The position numbers were made by a program, and so were the translations under genes. DNA of 64,000 nt from a virus: positions 1-64,000 of the IMG/VR virus record IMGVR_UViG_3300028859_000011; one strand, given 5' to 3'. The notes below the pieces were generated by a model. The model did no database searches, was not told the origin of the DNA, and saw nothing but the letters and a program-made list of their open reading frames with translations. This document shows positions 7,758 through 17,980 of the stretch, one piece after another. Every line of letters starts with the position of its first letter. Position 1 is the stretch's first letter.

Positions 7758-9899
7758 TTAGTATTCTGAGATAGAAGAATCTAGTCCTCCATCAATCAAT
7801 GTATATAACAACGGAGTTATATTTGGACCAGGTACATTTACATTCATTCCAGCATCCACTACATCTCCTAATATATCATTAATTCCATTCAAAGAATCAT
7901 CAGAACCACCATCTAATAAATTCCAATATATCTCAATTGTATTACCCGATAATATAGTCAAAGGTACAGGCAATCTTGATTTTCTATCAGCGCCAATATA
8001 CACCAACTCAATAGTAGAAAAATATAATAATGGATCTGCATTTGAATCTATATTTGTTCCTAAATTAAATAATTTTAGAATAAATTCATTATTATCATTT
8101 TCATATAAAATACCTGTTGCATAATTTCTAAAAAATACATCTGATACTAATATATCTGCATATGATTTACATATATACTTTCTTTCATTATCATTTTTTT
8201 GAATATACCAATCATATGATTCATTTATATAAATTTGATATAAAATATCTGAAATATTTGATAATCCATCTATATTTTGAATTGCAATTATATTAGTAGA
8301 AGGAAAAAAAGGAAATGACGACGGTTTTTCTATTATCATTTCATTATCATAAACATTATAAATTAATGATTTTCCAGTTAATGTAGTACCAAACACATTA
8401 ACGTATGTATATGAATTAAAAATAGTTAATAATCCACCTTGATTATATATAATTCTTATTCTATTATTATCAGTATATTCAAATGTAAATCCAGTTAATA
8501 AACAATCATTATAAAATGAATATCCAGATGTAAATTCACTAGGCTCTAATCTATTTAAATTGTCAAATAATTTATAACTAATATACTGATTATATGTATT
8601 AAAATTATAACTTGACCAAGTATTATTATCATTTAATGATAATGTTAAATCATCATAATCAAAATATTTATCATAATCACAATTTTTTGCTGTAAATCTT
8701 ATATCTAAATAATTTATATCATAATTCCTAATTATTATATCATAATAATCTGAATAAGGAGTATATGAGGACAATTTATTTAAAACATCATTCCAATCTA
8801 TTGCAATATTTAAATTTTCAATAGAAAAATTATAATTTTTTAAATCAGTTAAAATTCTATTAGGTATAGTATCTTCTAATACTATATTACCATCTTTAAT
8901 ATTTTTTATAAAAGTATTCAATGTTAAAATACTTGTAATTCCACTATAAATATTCAATTCAATATAATCTCCTATAATACAATCAAAATATATCGAATAT
9001 GGTATCGCAGTAAATCCTTTATAAATATTATTAGTAATTTGATTAGTAATACCAGTAAATTCAGAACTCAATGTAGTACCTGATCTAATAATATATGAAT
9101 TGTGATGATAATCTATTCTAGCAAGTTCAGATGAAAAATATAAACTATTAATATCAAAATCAATTTCATTATAATTTTCTGCATTAGTACTCAATTGTTT
9201 TCTTGCAATATCATAATCAGTAAAAAATATTTTAGCTGTATTGCCAGATACTGAATATGAACTATATAAATCATACGTAATTAAATTTTTAAGTATAAAA
9301 GAATTACCTTCAATAAAATATTTAGCTTCACCAGTTATTGGAAAATTAGAGCCAACATTTAATAAAAAAAATTGTTTATCCGCATTATTTCCTAATTTTA
9401 CACTACAACTAAATTTATCAGATTTTTCTCTATTACTTAAAATATTATAATTTATTAAAAAATTGTTATTTGATACTATATAAATATCATTTTCTATTTC
9501 ACTACCTGCATTTTGTGATTTTAGCAAAACTAAATGTCCTGGTTTAAGATTAACTCCATTAATTTGTAACCATTGTTTAGAAATATCTATATGAGTATCT
9601 GATGCAACATCAACAAATATTATATTTTTAAGTACTCTATCAATAACATCATATTCATTATACATATTAACAATAGAATATCCATCTCCTGTTAATAAAT
9701 TTTGACTGTTATAAATATCATCTAAATTATTAATATATGTGTAAGTAACTCCTGTTAAATATTTATTAAATTTAAAATAAATATCATCAACAGCAATAAA
9801 TTTATTTTCATCATATTGAACTGAACGAGTTTGTTGAATAAATGATCCATCGTTTTGCTTAACCCAATCAAATTTTCTAGATTTTCTATTTTTTTGCAT
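7758..9899 (-). CDS. large beta-rich virion protein (fibre or baseplate associated)
   Basis: A 713-residue protein of Asn, Tyr, Ser and Ile with few charged clusters, typical of the fibrous virion proteins of this phage type. A segment near 105-130 (VNLKPGHLVLLKSQNAG) resembles a conserved module of phage tail fibre proteins. The C-terminus has two similar Gly/Asp segments (GGSDDSLNG, DGGLDSSISEY). No enzymatic domain is recognised. It lies between other virion genes and shares a divergent control region (9900-9950) with the gene at 9951. Confidence 0.7.
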   Translation of the reverse strand: MQKNRKSRKFDWVKQNDGSFIQQTRSVQYDENKFIAVDDIYFKFNKYLTGVTYTYINNLDDIYNSQNLLTGDGYSIVNMYNEYDVIDRVLKNIIFVDVASDTHIDISKQWLQINGVNLKPGHLVLLKSQNAGSEIENDIYIVSNNNFLINYNILSNREKSDKFSCSVKLGNNADKQFFLLNVGSNFPITGEAKYFIEGNSFILKNLITYDLYSSYSVSGNTAKIFFTDYDIARKQLSTNAENYNEIDFDINSLYFSSELARIDYHHNSYIIRSGTTLSSEFTGITNQITNNIYKGFTAIPYSIYFDCIIGDYIELNIYSGITSILTLNTFIKNIKDGNIVLEDTIPNRILTDLKNYNFSIENLNIAIDWNDVLNKLSSYTPYSDYYDIIIRNYDINYLDIRFTAKNCDYDKYFDYDDLTLSLNDNNTWSSYNFNTYNQYISYKLFDNLNRLEPSEFTSGYSFYNDCLLTGFTFEYTDNNRIRIIYNQGGLLTIFNSYTYVNVFGTTLTGKSLIYNVYDNEMIIEKPSSFPFFPSTNIIAIQNIDGLSNISDILYQIYINESYDWYIQKNDNERKYICKSYADILVSDVFFRNYATGILYENDNNEFILKLFNLGTNIDSNADPLLYFSTIELVYIGADRKSRLPVPLTILSGNTIEIYWNLLDGGSDDSLNGINDILGDVVDAGMNVNVPGPNITPLLYTLIDGGLDSSISEY

Positions 9900-9917
9900 C
9901 TATAAACTTTTTTTCTT

Positions 9918-9933
9918 TATTTGTATATATTAA
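9918..9933. promoter_or_regulatory. 16-base element shared with the 51.6 kb palindrome
   Basis: TATTTGTATATATTAA lies between the divergent genes at 9899 (minus) and 9951 (plus). The same 16 bases form part of each arm of the large palindrome at 51630-51671. It could serve as promoter or operator for either direction. Confidence 0.45.
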
Positions 9934-9950
9934 AAATAAATAAGGTAATT

Positions 9951-10193
9951 ATGAACGATATAAAAAATGGAGATATTGTAACACAAAATGAAAATTTTTA
10001 TCATTATTGGAAATGTGAAAAATTTAATTCAAAAGTAATTAGAATAAAAGGCAAAGTTGTATATCTTAATGATTCAATATCAATAATAAACAGAAATGGA
10101 ACAATACAAATAACCAATACATTTAATTTCGATTATTTAAAAATAAATATAACAGAAACAAGAAAAGAAAAATTATTAAAAATAAATGAGTGA
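9951..10193 (+). CDS. small SH3-like-barrel-type protein with basic C-terminal tag
   Basis: An 80-residue protein from the ATG at 9951; the TTG at 9921 lies inside the upstream regulatory element. The N-terminal IKNGDIVT resembles the xVGDxV openings of the small paralogues at 21-22 kb and 54-61 kb. It ends TRKEKLLKINE, a clear member of the LRKxKLxKLNEI tag family. It overlaps the next gene by 8 bases. The function is unknown. Confidence 0.6.
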   Translation: MNDIKNGDIVTQNENFYHYWKCEKFNSKVIRIKGKVVYLNDSISIINRNGTIQITNTFNFDYLKINITETRKEKLLKINE

Positions 10194-10518
10194 ATTTGAT
10201 GAAATAAATTCCTTAAAAGAAGGAACAGAAAAAAGAGATAAATTAATAAATTTTTATAAAAATTCAGTAAAAATTAACGAATGGCTAAATATTGAAAATA
10301 AAAATTCAATTATACATTTTAAAGATAGAATAGAATATAAAAAAAATAATCAATATCATAGACTTAATGGACCTGCAATTGATTATGAAAATATAGATAA
10401 AGATAAATATTACTATAAAGGAAAACTATATGATTCTAAAAATGAATGGTTAAAAATAACACAAAAAGAAGTAAGAAAAATAAAATTGAAAAGACTAAAA
10501 AAAGAAAGTTCAGAATAA
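10186..10518 (+). CDS. unknown small protein with tag-like C-terminus
   Basis: A 110-residue charged protein. A segment YHRLNGPAIDYE with a later YYYKGKLYDSKNEW resembles the 'RLNGPA' repeat proteins common in large phages. The C-terminus VRKIKLKRLKKESSE fits the basic terminal tag, and its last codons form one arm of the terminator at 10499-10535. The function is unknown. Confidence 0.6.
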   Translation: MSEFDEINSLKEGTEKRDKLINFYKNSVKINEWLNIENKNSIIHFKDRIEYKKNNQYHRLNGPAIDYENIDKDKYYYKGKLYDSKNEWLKITQKEVRKIKLKRLKKESSE

Positions 10519-10535
10519 TCTGAACTTTCTTTTTA
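10499..10535. terminator. bidirectional terminator between convergent genes
   Basis: Inverted repeat AAAGAAAGTTCAGA / TCTGAACTTTCTTT with a 4-base loop, A-run before and T-run after. It separates the convergent genes ending at 10518 and 10533. Confidence 0.8.
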
Positions 10536-10805
10536 TTTTTTGTAAATTATACAATATGGAGTATTATCACATATTTCTAAAAAACTTTGATATTTTTTTC
10601 TAACCAAATCTGGATCTGGATTAGGATTTGAATCTGATAATGGAATTATTTTCTTTAATAGCTTATAATTTATATCATTAGGCTCTCCTTTATATAATAC
10701 TTTATCGATTTTATCTGATAATATAAAATCAACTATATCTTCATTCAATTTTACTCTTTTATCATAAGTTTTAAAATAAATATTTTCTTTTATATTAATT
10801 TCCAC
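10533..10805 (-). CDS. unknown small protein
   Basis: A 90-residue protein with no recognised domain, containing DSNPNPDPDLVRKKYQSFLE near residues 57-76. It is preceded on the minus strand by an A/T-rich stretch with TTATATATTAAG that may be a late-type promoter. Confidence 0.55.
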   Translation of the reverse strand: MEINIKENIYFKTYDKRVKLNEDIVDFILSDKIDKVLYKGEPNDINYKLLKKIIPLSDSNPNPDPDLVRKKYQSFLEICDNTPYCIIYKK

Positions 10806-10859
10806 TATATTTTATTTTTCTTAATATATAAGGTTTAATTAAAAAAGTTTGTATTTATA

Positions 10860-12317
10860 TTATTTACTTTCAAGTGCTGTTAATCTTTCTTCAAATCCAA
10901 CTCCAATAAATAATAATAATTCAGTATATCTAAAAGAATATAAATCACCTGCAGGTATAGTTTCAATCCACGCTTCTTTATCTTTTGTTGCTAAATGAGT
11001 TACTATTTCTTCTGGCCATACATCATGACAAATAAAACTATAACTTAACGGATCTAAACCATTATTTGTCATTATTGTCATAGCATTTTGAACTGTCATT
11101 CCTATATGTATTCTTGCATCATTTTCACCTTTTTCTCGAATAGCTGCTAAAAATTTATAAGTACCTATTTCTTTTGAAAGGGCAGTTGCAGCATTTATTT
11201 CATTTTGAGTAAATCCTGTTATTGCTGTTTTTATTCTTTCATCTGATGAAACTACTGGATTATTAACTAAATATAAATTATTCCATTGATTACTACCAGA
11301 ACCTAAATTAAAACTACTTGGAGAATAAGGAGTAACATGTCCTTGTAAAGTAGTACCTGTTACTGAAGAATCTCCTATAATAACTGTATTATTTCCTCTT
11401 CCAACGATATTATTTCCAATTATTATTTCATTTGAATTATTATTTGAATAAGGATAAGATCCTATTCCAATAATAATAGAGTTATCTAATAATGTAGAAT
11501 TAACATTTCCATTACCTATTAATATATTAGAGTCCCCAAATGTTAACGGGTCAGAAACAGAATTTGAATAATTACCTATAGCTATATTATTATCTCCATT
11601 TTTAAAATTTATTCCTCTGTGATTACCTATAAATAAATTAGACGTATTTTTTTGATTTCTAAGTTCAAATATATTATCATTACTTACAGCATCAATTATT
11701 GTAAATAATGATTTATCATTAGTATTTATTATACTAATATTTACAATTTGTAAAAGATTACAACTAACGCCTGAACTTGAAATTGAAATTATACCAGATG
11801 CACCATTTGTATAATAAGTGCCAGTAAAATAATCACCAGAATAATTATATCCAATAAGTGTATTTCCTATATATATAACTATAGATTGATGTTCTCCAAA
11901 TGTAGTTCCACTATATAATATACTTATTGACATATTGTCACTAGATAAAACACTAAAATTAGAATTTATATTGAAACTAGGATCATCACCAGAAATAGTC
12001 CATCCATGTATATAATCATTGGTAGTTCCAGTTGAACTCCAATCAGAATCTGAATATGATGGTACAATAATATTATTTTCTATATTTTCATTAAACACCA
12101 CATTACCATTTAATAATGTATTACCAGTTACTGATAATCCGCCATTAACACTAGTAGTTCCTGTAAAATATGGATTTATACCAACACTCAATCCTAAATT
12201 ATTAGGAGATATTATATTATTTGTTAATGTTTCTCCTGATCCTGTTATAACACAAACTCTAGTTGTATTATCAATATTAAATATTTGTTCTTGTTGAGAC
12301 CATTTTTCATCTGTCAT
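10860..12317 (-). CDS. tailspike/fibre with C-terminal S74 intramolecular chaperone
   Basis: A 485-residue protein. Residues 1-355 are Asn/Gly/Ser/Thr-rich and beta-repetitive, typical of a trimeric fibre shaft. From about 362 (VVSSDERIKTAITGFTQ) to about 480 it matches the endosialidase-type intramolecular chaperone domain (peptidase S74). The Ser-Asp pair in SSDERIK is the usual self-cleavage site, and the later RIHIGMTVQNAM helix is typical. Such domains trimerise the fibre and then release themselves. The protein is probably a host-binding fibre. A late-type promoter lies at 12351-12366. Confidence 0.85.
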   Translation of the reverse strand: MTDEKWSQQEQIFNIDNTTRVCVITGSGETLTNNIISPNNLGLSVGINPYFTGTTSVNGGLSVTGNTLLNGNVVFNENIENNIIVPSYSDSDWSSTGTTNDYIHGWTISGDDPSFNINSNFSVLSSDNMSISILYSGTTFGEHQSIVIYIGNTLIGYNYSGDYFTGTYYTNGASGIISISSSGVSCNLLQIVNISIINTNDKSLFTIIDAVSNDNIFELRNQKNTSNLFIGNHRGINFKNGDNNIAIGNYSNSVSDPLTFGDSNILIGNGNVNSTLLDNSIIIGIGSYPYSNNNSNEIIIGNNIVGRGNNTVIIGDSSVTGTTLQGHVTPYSPSSFNLGSGSNQWNNLYLVNNPVVSSDERIKTAITGFTQNEINAATALSKEIGTYKFLAAIREKGENDARIHIGMTVQNAMTIMTNNGLDPLSYSFICHDVWPEEIVTHLATKDKEAWIETIPAGDLYSFRYTELLLFIGVGFEERLTALESK

Positions 12318-12350
12318 AATTATAAATTATTTTTATTTTTAAAATATAAA

Positions 12351-12366
12351 CTATATATAAAATAAA
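12351..12366 (-). promoter_or_regulatory. late-type promoter element
   Basis: TTTATTTTATATATAG on the minus strand, about 34 bases before the start of the S74 tailspike gene. Confidence 0.5.
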
Positions 12367-12433
12367 TTTATTGCCAATTAAATTTATTTTTAATCATAGT
12401 AACTTATATATTATTTTTACATATAAGAAATTG

Positions 12434-12450
12434 TTTTTTTTATATATAAG
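12434..12450 (+). promoter_or_regulatory. late-type promoter element
   Basis: A T-run leading into TATATATAAG, about 18 bases before the GTG start at 12468. It forms a divergent pair with the element at 12351-12366. Confidence 0.5.
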
Positions 12451-12467
12451 AAAAAACAACAATTTTT

Positions 12468-15400
12468 GTGGACAATTCAAAATATTTTTTTTTCAATAAG
12501 GACGGATATCCTCACAATTTCACATACAATCAAGACTCAGAAAGTTGGAACGGTAAAATAATATTTGATGAAAATTCTGATCAAACATTTAAAACTCAAA
12601 GTTTATATATGTTTGAAAGTGTTGATCCAATAGATTTTACTATTAGCGCAAATTTAGTATCAATGAACTATAATAACAATAGTGGAATGACTATTTCAGG
12701 ATTATCTAAATCTGGTGACACAAGTTATCAAAATGAGATAATTACAAATATTTTAGAAGTAAATAGTTCTAATGAATTCTATTCTAAATGGATATATGGT
12801 ATAGATTTTCATAAAAAATTTCCTGTTGGAACTGTAGTATCTTTTTCTGGAGTAACTGGAACAACAAATTCATCAGATTTTAGTGATGATAAATATTTCA
12901 ATGTATTATCAGTTAAAAAGAACGCTTTTTTAATTATAACAAACACTAGTAATGATATATTCAATTATATATTTTTATCTGGTACTACAAGTGCATTAAA
13001 TATGATATCTATAAATGATTATAATAGAAATTTATTAAGTAATACTTCATTAATTCAAAATTTATATACAGGAAAAATATTTTCATTAATAAATACAACT
13101 TATAATGACGGAATTGTAAGCGTCATGAAATCTGGTATAACAACTTCTTATTTAAATGAAATAAAATTAGATAATGAAATAGATAAAATATTTACATTAT
13201 CAATTGAATTATTTACAGAAAGACCTACAATTTTACAAAATAATATCACTTTAAATTCATTATCATATGATACAGGTACTCTTAATGTGGGTAAATATGC
13301 ATATTTATTACAACCTACAACAATATATACAGAATCTGGTATAGAACAATCAAAAATGAACGTAATATTTGAAGATACTTTAGGTAATCAACTATTTAGC
13401 GGATATACATTTACTATAGATTCATTAGTAACAGAAAATATTTTAGGTACTAAAAAATTAACATTCAAAATATATTCTGATATATCTAACGTTAAATATA
13501 GATCTTATAGTGTAATTAGTAACACAACACAATGGAATACAATACAATTTGATGAAACATTAAATATAAAAATAGGTGATATAATACATCTAAGTGGTAT
13601 AACATCTGATACTGGAACTACATGCTTAATGAACAATAGAGAATTTAGTGTGATAGATGTAATTTATAACACAAATTCAAATACTACTATGTTATTTGTA
13701 TCTGGATATATAATTAACGAAGATAATTCAACTTATATAATAACACAAAAATTACAATCTAATCAAATAAAAAATGTTAATTTTACATCATCTGGTGATA
13801 TTACAACTTTTAATAATATCACACTTAATAATGCATATTGTTATTCTACATCAAATATTTTAAATTTATCACAAAATTATATTAGTGGAAATACTAATAA
13901 TATATCATATGATACAATCAATAGTTTTATAAATAAATATAAAACTATATTAAATAGATATGGAATAGATACTTATTATTCAACAAGAAATAATAATGAT
14001 TATTTATCTATTGAAAGTTTATATGGCGCAAGTAGTAATTATTTTTCTGCATCTGGATATTCAAATGATATTAAAATAGACGATAACTTTGACTTAACTA
14101 ATAATGGAACAACTATAAAATATGATATAGTTACAAATGAAACGTTAATATACGAAAAAACAAATAAATCAGATTTAAATTTATATAAACCAGACGCACA
14201 TTCTGAAATAGTATTAAGATTACAAAGTGATAATGATAGATTTGGTTTCAATTTAAATTTGAATGGAAATGAATATAGTATAGGGTTTTCTATAGATTCT
14301 CAAACTACTATTAATAATTTTATAAGTACATATTATAATACTATGTATAGTAATGGCTATACAATATATAGTGGATATAGTATTAATTATACAGGATATA
14401 CATTAAATATACAATCAGATAATGATATTTGGGATTTAGGAATAATAATAAATATTCTATCTACATATGAAATAATAGAAAATCAAAGAAATAACGCAAT
14501 TTTATTATCAGGAAATGAATTAATAACAACAACTAATTTATTTGATTTAAATTTAGCTACAGGTATGTTATTGAAAATTACAGGTAGTACATATGATGTA
14601 AATAACAAAGAATATAATATATTATATTTATCAGAATCAGCAATAACTTTATCATATCAAGGAGTATTTACTACTGAGTATAACGCAATAATTGGTGGAA
14701 CAACAAGAGAATTTATTAGAAAACCAAGAGGTGAATATGATAATATAGATGTATATTTAAAAGCATATTGGGAAATTCCATATCAAGATAAAATAGATGA
14801 AACAATATTTTTTTATGATATATCAGGTGATCAATTAGTTCCATTTAATAATATTGAAAATTTAAAATATACAGGACAAAAACCACTAATTGATTTAACA
14901 AATAACGTAGTATTTCTTAATAATACACCAAATACTAATATATCGTATGTTAACAATCCTAAATATCAACAAACAGTATTTACTGGACTTACATATAAAT
15001 TAGAACAATTAGATTCTTCTCTTGCATCTAATTATATACCAGAGCCATTAGAAATTTTCATAGGATATAATTCACCAGAAGAAGGTGTAAATACAAGAAC
15101 ATTAAAAATTGATAAAATTATAACATCACTAAATAGTACTGATTATTTTTCATTAAGTGGATATACAAATTCTGGATATTCACATTCATTAAATAATTTT
15201 ATATTAAGTGGAAACGTTATAAATTTTGCAACAACATTTGATTTTAATTTCAAAAATTATTTTGAGGTAGATCAACTTATTACAATAGATTTTCAAGACC
15301 AAAATAATCAAAATCAAACAATCAATGAAAATATAAACATATATAAAATATCAGACTTAACAAGAAATAAAATATTTATTGATACTGGTTATACATATGC

Positions 15401-16727
15401 AAACGATTCTAGCGGCTATACATATGATGATTCTGGATTTACGTATTTTAATACAACTGGTTCTACATTTTATTATAAAATTCAAATTCAACCTAAAGAA
15501 TTATTATCTTGTATATTATATGCTCAAACTGAAATAGAAGACACTAGATTTAAAGTAAATCTTAATAATGTAGGGGTACAACTAGAAGATGATGCATATG
15601 AAATATTATATCTATCAGATATTGAAGATAATGCAATAGACTATACATTATTCAATAAGAAAAGAAAAGAAATGTTAATAAATTATAGAGAAGTTTATGA
15701 TTATATAGGCTCATATAAAGCATTAATAAATGCTATCAATTTCTTTGGATATAATGATTTATATCTATCAGAATATTATAGAAATATAGATAAATCATCT
15801 ACTCTTTACGGTAGTTTACATAAAATATTAATACCTGATATTTTCGATAATAGCGTACCTGGATGGACAGAAACAGATTTTATTAGTAGTAAATATCAAA
15901 ATAATATATCATGGAAAAAAACTAATTTATTCAATTTATCATACTCAATAACTGATATTGATGGTAATAACGTTTTAATATATTCATTAGACGAAGTTCA
16001 AACAAAATTAACAAAGTTAAAAACTTGGTTGAGAAGATATATCGTACCATTATCTACAAATTTAGTTGATATTACAGGTGTATCTGATACAAATCAAACT
16101 CTATATCAAAACTATGATGAATCAAATCAAGTAAAAAAATCAGTAGTAAATAGAAATTCATCAGTAGTAAATTTCAATTATACAGCAACTTTAAATTTTG
16201 GATCTGATTATTTAATTACTGTTAATTTTTATACTTTATTGGGATCAACTGGAACCACAATAAATAATAATGAAATACCAAATGAATTTTCTGCTAAAAT
16301 AAAAACATTTTATTTATCTGGTACAACATTTATTAATCCGACAGAAACTTTGATTCCTGTACAATATTTCAAATTACATAAAAATGATTTATCTTCTTTT
16401 AGTTTTAGTTTAAATGAAAATGTAGATCCATATATTTATATTGAAACTACAACATATGATAATAATGGTAGCGGAATAGGATATGTAAATAATAAATTAT
16501 TCTATTATGACGAACCAAGAAATTATTGGATAGTTAATAATAATTTTGATTTAACAAAAATGAAATATTGGCAAACTACAGATTATATCACAAATACTGA
16601 AGAGTATTGGGATAATTCAACATCAACATTTAATGATAGCAGTACAACTGTTTCATCACCAGTTGAAACTATTGTACAAGTCAATTCATTAAATCAAACA
16701 TATATATCTAAAATAACACCAAATTAA
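12468..16727 (+). CDS. giant baseplate-like structural protein
   Basis: A 1419-residue protein starting at GTG 12468; the reading frame fits the domain start and no ATG lies close by. The N-terminus (FFFNKDGYPHNFTY, then DQTFKTQSLYMFE) looks like a conserved opening of baseplate proteins in this phage type. A very long Asn/Ser/Thr-rich beta region follows. Near residues 1062-1105 the segment KRKEMLINYREVYDYIGSYK then AINFFGYNDLYLSEYYRNID resembles the 'GTKKAI-FFRxLGY' type motif of tail proteins of the P2 gpI class. I infer a baseplate wedge or fibre-attachment protein. It is the longest gene in the window. Confidence 0.75.
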   Translation: MDNSKYFFFNKDGYPHNFTYNQDSESWNGKIIFDENSDQTFKTQSLYMFESVDPIDFTISANLVSMNYNNNSGMTISGLSKSGDTSYQNEIITNILEVNSSNEFYSKWIYGIDFHKKFPVGTVVSFSGVTGTTNSSDFSDDKYFNVLSVKKNAFLIITNTSNDIFNYIFLSGTTSALNMISINDYNRNLLSNTSLIQNLYTGKIFSLINTTYNDGIVSVMKSGITTSYLNEIKLDNEIDKIFTLSIELFTERPTILQNNITLNSLSYDTGTLNVGKYAYLLQPTTIYTESGIEQSKMNVIFEDTLGNQLFSGYTFTIDSLVTENILGTKKLTFKIYSDISNVKYRSYSVISNTTQWNTIQFDETLNIKIGDIIHLSGITSDTGTTCLMNNREFSVIDVIYNTNSNTTMLFVSGYIINEDNSTYIITQKLQSNQIKNVNFTSSGDITTFNNITLNNAYCYSTSNILNLSQNYISGNTNNISYDTINSFINKYKTILNRYGIDTYYSTRNNNDYLSIESLYGASSNYFSASGYSNDIKIDDNFDLTNNGTTIKYDIVTNETLIYEKTNKSDLNLYKPDAHSEIVLRLQSDNDRFGFNLNLNGNEYSIGFSIDSQTTINNFISTYYNTMYSNGYTIYSGYSINYTGYTLNIQSDNDIWDLGIIINILSTYEIIENQRNNAILLSGNELITTTNLFDLNLATGMLLKITGSTYDVNNKEYNILYLSESAITLSYQGVFTTEYNAIIGGTTREFIRKPRGEYDNIDVYLKAYWEIPYQDKIDETIFFYDISGDQLVPFNNIENLKYTGQKPLIDLTNNVVFLNNTPNTNISYVNNPKYQQTVFTGLTYKLEQLDSSLASNYIPEPLEIFIGYNSPEEGVNTRTLKIDKIITSLNSTDYFSLSGYTNSGYSHSLNNFILSGNVINFATTFDFNFKNYFEVDQLITIDFQDQNNQNQTINENINIYKISDLTRNKIFIDTGYTYANDSSGYTYDDSGFTYFNTTGSTFYYKIQIQPKELLSCILYAQTEIEDTRFKVNLNNVGVQLEDDAYEILYLSDIEDNAIDYTLFNKKRKEMLINYREVYDYIGSYKALINAINFFGYNDLYLSEYYRNIDKSSTLYGSLHKILIPDIFDNSVPGWTETDFISSKYQNNISWKKTNLFNLSYSITDIDGNNVLIYSLDEVQTKLTKLKTWLRRYIVPLSTNLVDITGVSDTNQTLYQNYDESNQVKKSVVNRNSSVVNFNYTATLNFGSDYLITVNFYTLLGSTGTTINNNEIPNEFSAKIKTFYLSGTTFINPTETLIPVQYFKLHKNDLSSFSFSLNENVDPYIYIETTTYDNNGSGIGYVNNKLFYYDEPRNYWIVNNNFDLTKMKYWQTTDYITNTEEYWDNSTSTFNDSSTTVSSPVETIVQVNSLNQTYISKITPN

Positions 16728-16729
16728 TT

Positions 16730-17032
16730 ATGACAGATTATGATACTCTTTATATAAGAAGTTTTACAGGCATGACTGGATCCACACTAAATAGTGGAAT
16801 AACAAGTGGAATAACTAATATTTATCAATTTATTGATGATAGTGGTAACGTAAATCAAATTCCAAAAATCATAAAGCAAAGATATAAATATTATATAGAT
16901 CCTGATACACCTGCTTTAATAATAGCAGAACCATGTGTAATAGGAGTAGATGATGAAGAATCAGGACCATGTAGCTTTGGTGTAGCATTAGGATTAGGAG
17001 ATGATACCATGGGTATGGCTAAATATGTTTAA
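16730..17032 (+). CDS. small virion-associated protein
   Basis: A 100-residue protein beginning two bases after the 1419-residue protein. The N-terminal half is Thr/Gly/Ser-rich (SFTGMTGSTLNSGITSG); the C-terminal half is acidic then Gly-rich (ALGLGDDTMGMAKYV). I infer a small structural partner of the upstream protein. Its last 14 bases overlap the convergent gene at 17019. Confidence 0.6.
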   Translation: MTDYDTLYIRSFTGMTGSTLNSGITSGITNIYQFIDDSGNVNQIPKIIKQRYKYYIDPDTPALIIAEPCVIGVDDEESGPCSFGVALGLGDDTMGMAKYV

Positions 17033-17324
17033 CTATATATTCCATATATAAATTATTCATAAACCTTTCAATATTAATACATATTGAAAATTTACCGTAA
17101 ATATCAGACTTTTCATTGTAACACCTAAATCCAACATTCTCAATAAAAAACAACCGTATAAGTTTGTTATCAACAATCAATCCTTGATTTTTTGATAACA
17201 TCCTTAATTGGTCCTCATCAAATTTTATAATTAAATTATCAATAGTCTGATTAATATTCACATCATAATTCTTATTCCTAAGCTTACCTAAGCTTTCTTT
17301 AAGTGAAAATGTATTATCTATCAT
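17019..17324 (-). CDS. unknown small protein (minus-strand trio, third)
   Basis: A 101-residue protein with no recognised domain. It is the last of three minus-strand genes joined by 4-base ATGA overlaps, which indicates translational coupling. Confidence 0.6.
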   Translation of the reverse strand: MIDNTFSLKESLGKLRNKNYDVNINQTIDNLIIKFDEDQLRMLSKNQGLIVDNKLIRLFFIENVGFRCYNEKSDIYGKFSICINIERFMNNLYMEYIVKHI

Positions 17325-17686
17325 TTTTCAATTTCAATTGTTTTAGAATCATCTATTATAGTTTTTCCTATAATATTTAACTCGCCATTTATAATTAAAT
17401 CTGATAAATTTGGTATAGTATACGTAACAACATCACTAATTAAAATAAATGTATCATATTGACCATATTTATCTCCATGTATAAATTCATCCAAATCAAT
17501 TTTATCAATTTCAGTAGTTCCATCCTTAAAAATAGAATTGACAACTACAATTTGATTACTTTTTAACTTTTTATAACACTCATGATCAGATATATTTACT
17601 CCATCTGTCAAATTATTTGTATCTGGATTAAGAACAAATAAAAATAAATTATCTTCTATCCTTAATACTACACCATCATATTTCAT
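17321..17686 (-). CDS. unknown small protein (minus-strand trio, second)
   Basis: A 121-residue acidic, beta-rich protein, start MKYDGVVLRIEDNLFLFVL. No domain recognised. Coupled by 4-base overlaps to both neighbours. Confidence 0.6.
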   Translation of the reverse strand: MKYDGVVLRIEDNLFLFVLNPDTNNLTDGVNISDHECYKKLKSNQIVVVNSIFKDGTTEIDKIDLDEFIHGDKYGQYDTFILISDVVTYTIPNLSDLIINGELNIIGKTIIDDSKTIEIEK

Positions 17687-17928
17687 AATATCTTCATTAA
17701 TTTTAAATATCTACTTAATGTTATATTACTATTAATTAATTTATTTATATCTATAATAACATCATTTATAGACAAAAAAACAATATCATTTAAGTTATAA
17801 ACAAAAAATTCAACCAATTCTATCCTTTCTGTAAAAAATTTATTCTGCGGACTTCCACATTTTTTAGCATAAACTATATGATATACATCTAAATTATCAA
17901 GCTTATCATCAATTATTCCTTTAACCAT
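17683..17928 (-). CDS. unknown small protein (minus-strand trio, first)
   Basis: An 81-residue protein, first of the coupled trio. No domain recognised. It contains VYAKKCGSPQNKFFTERIE near residues 19-37. It is divergent from the RuvC-like gene. Confidence 0.6.
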   Translation of the reverse strand: MVKGIIDDKLDNLDVYHIVYAKKCGSPQNKFFTERIELVEFFVYNLNDIVFLSINDVIIDINKLINSNITLSRYLKLMKIL

Positions 17929-17950
17929 TTATTTTAAGAACTTATTTTTA

Positions 17951-17961
17951 TTTATATATAA
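17951..17961 (+). promoter_or_regulatory. late-type promoter element
   Basis: TTTATATATAA about 20 bases before the ATG of the RuvC-like resolvase gene. A resolvase is needed late, for packaging. Confidence 0.5.
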
Positions 17962-17980
17962 AAAAAAAACAAAACAGTTT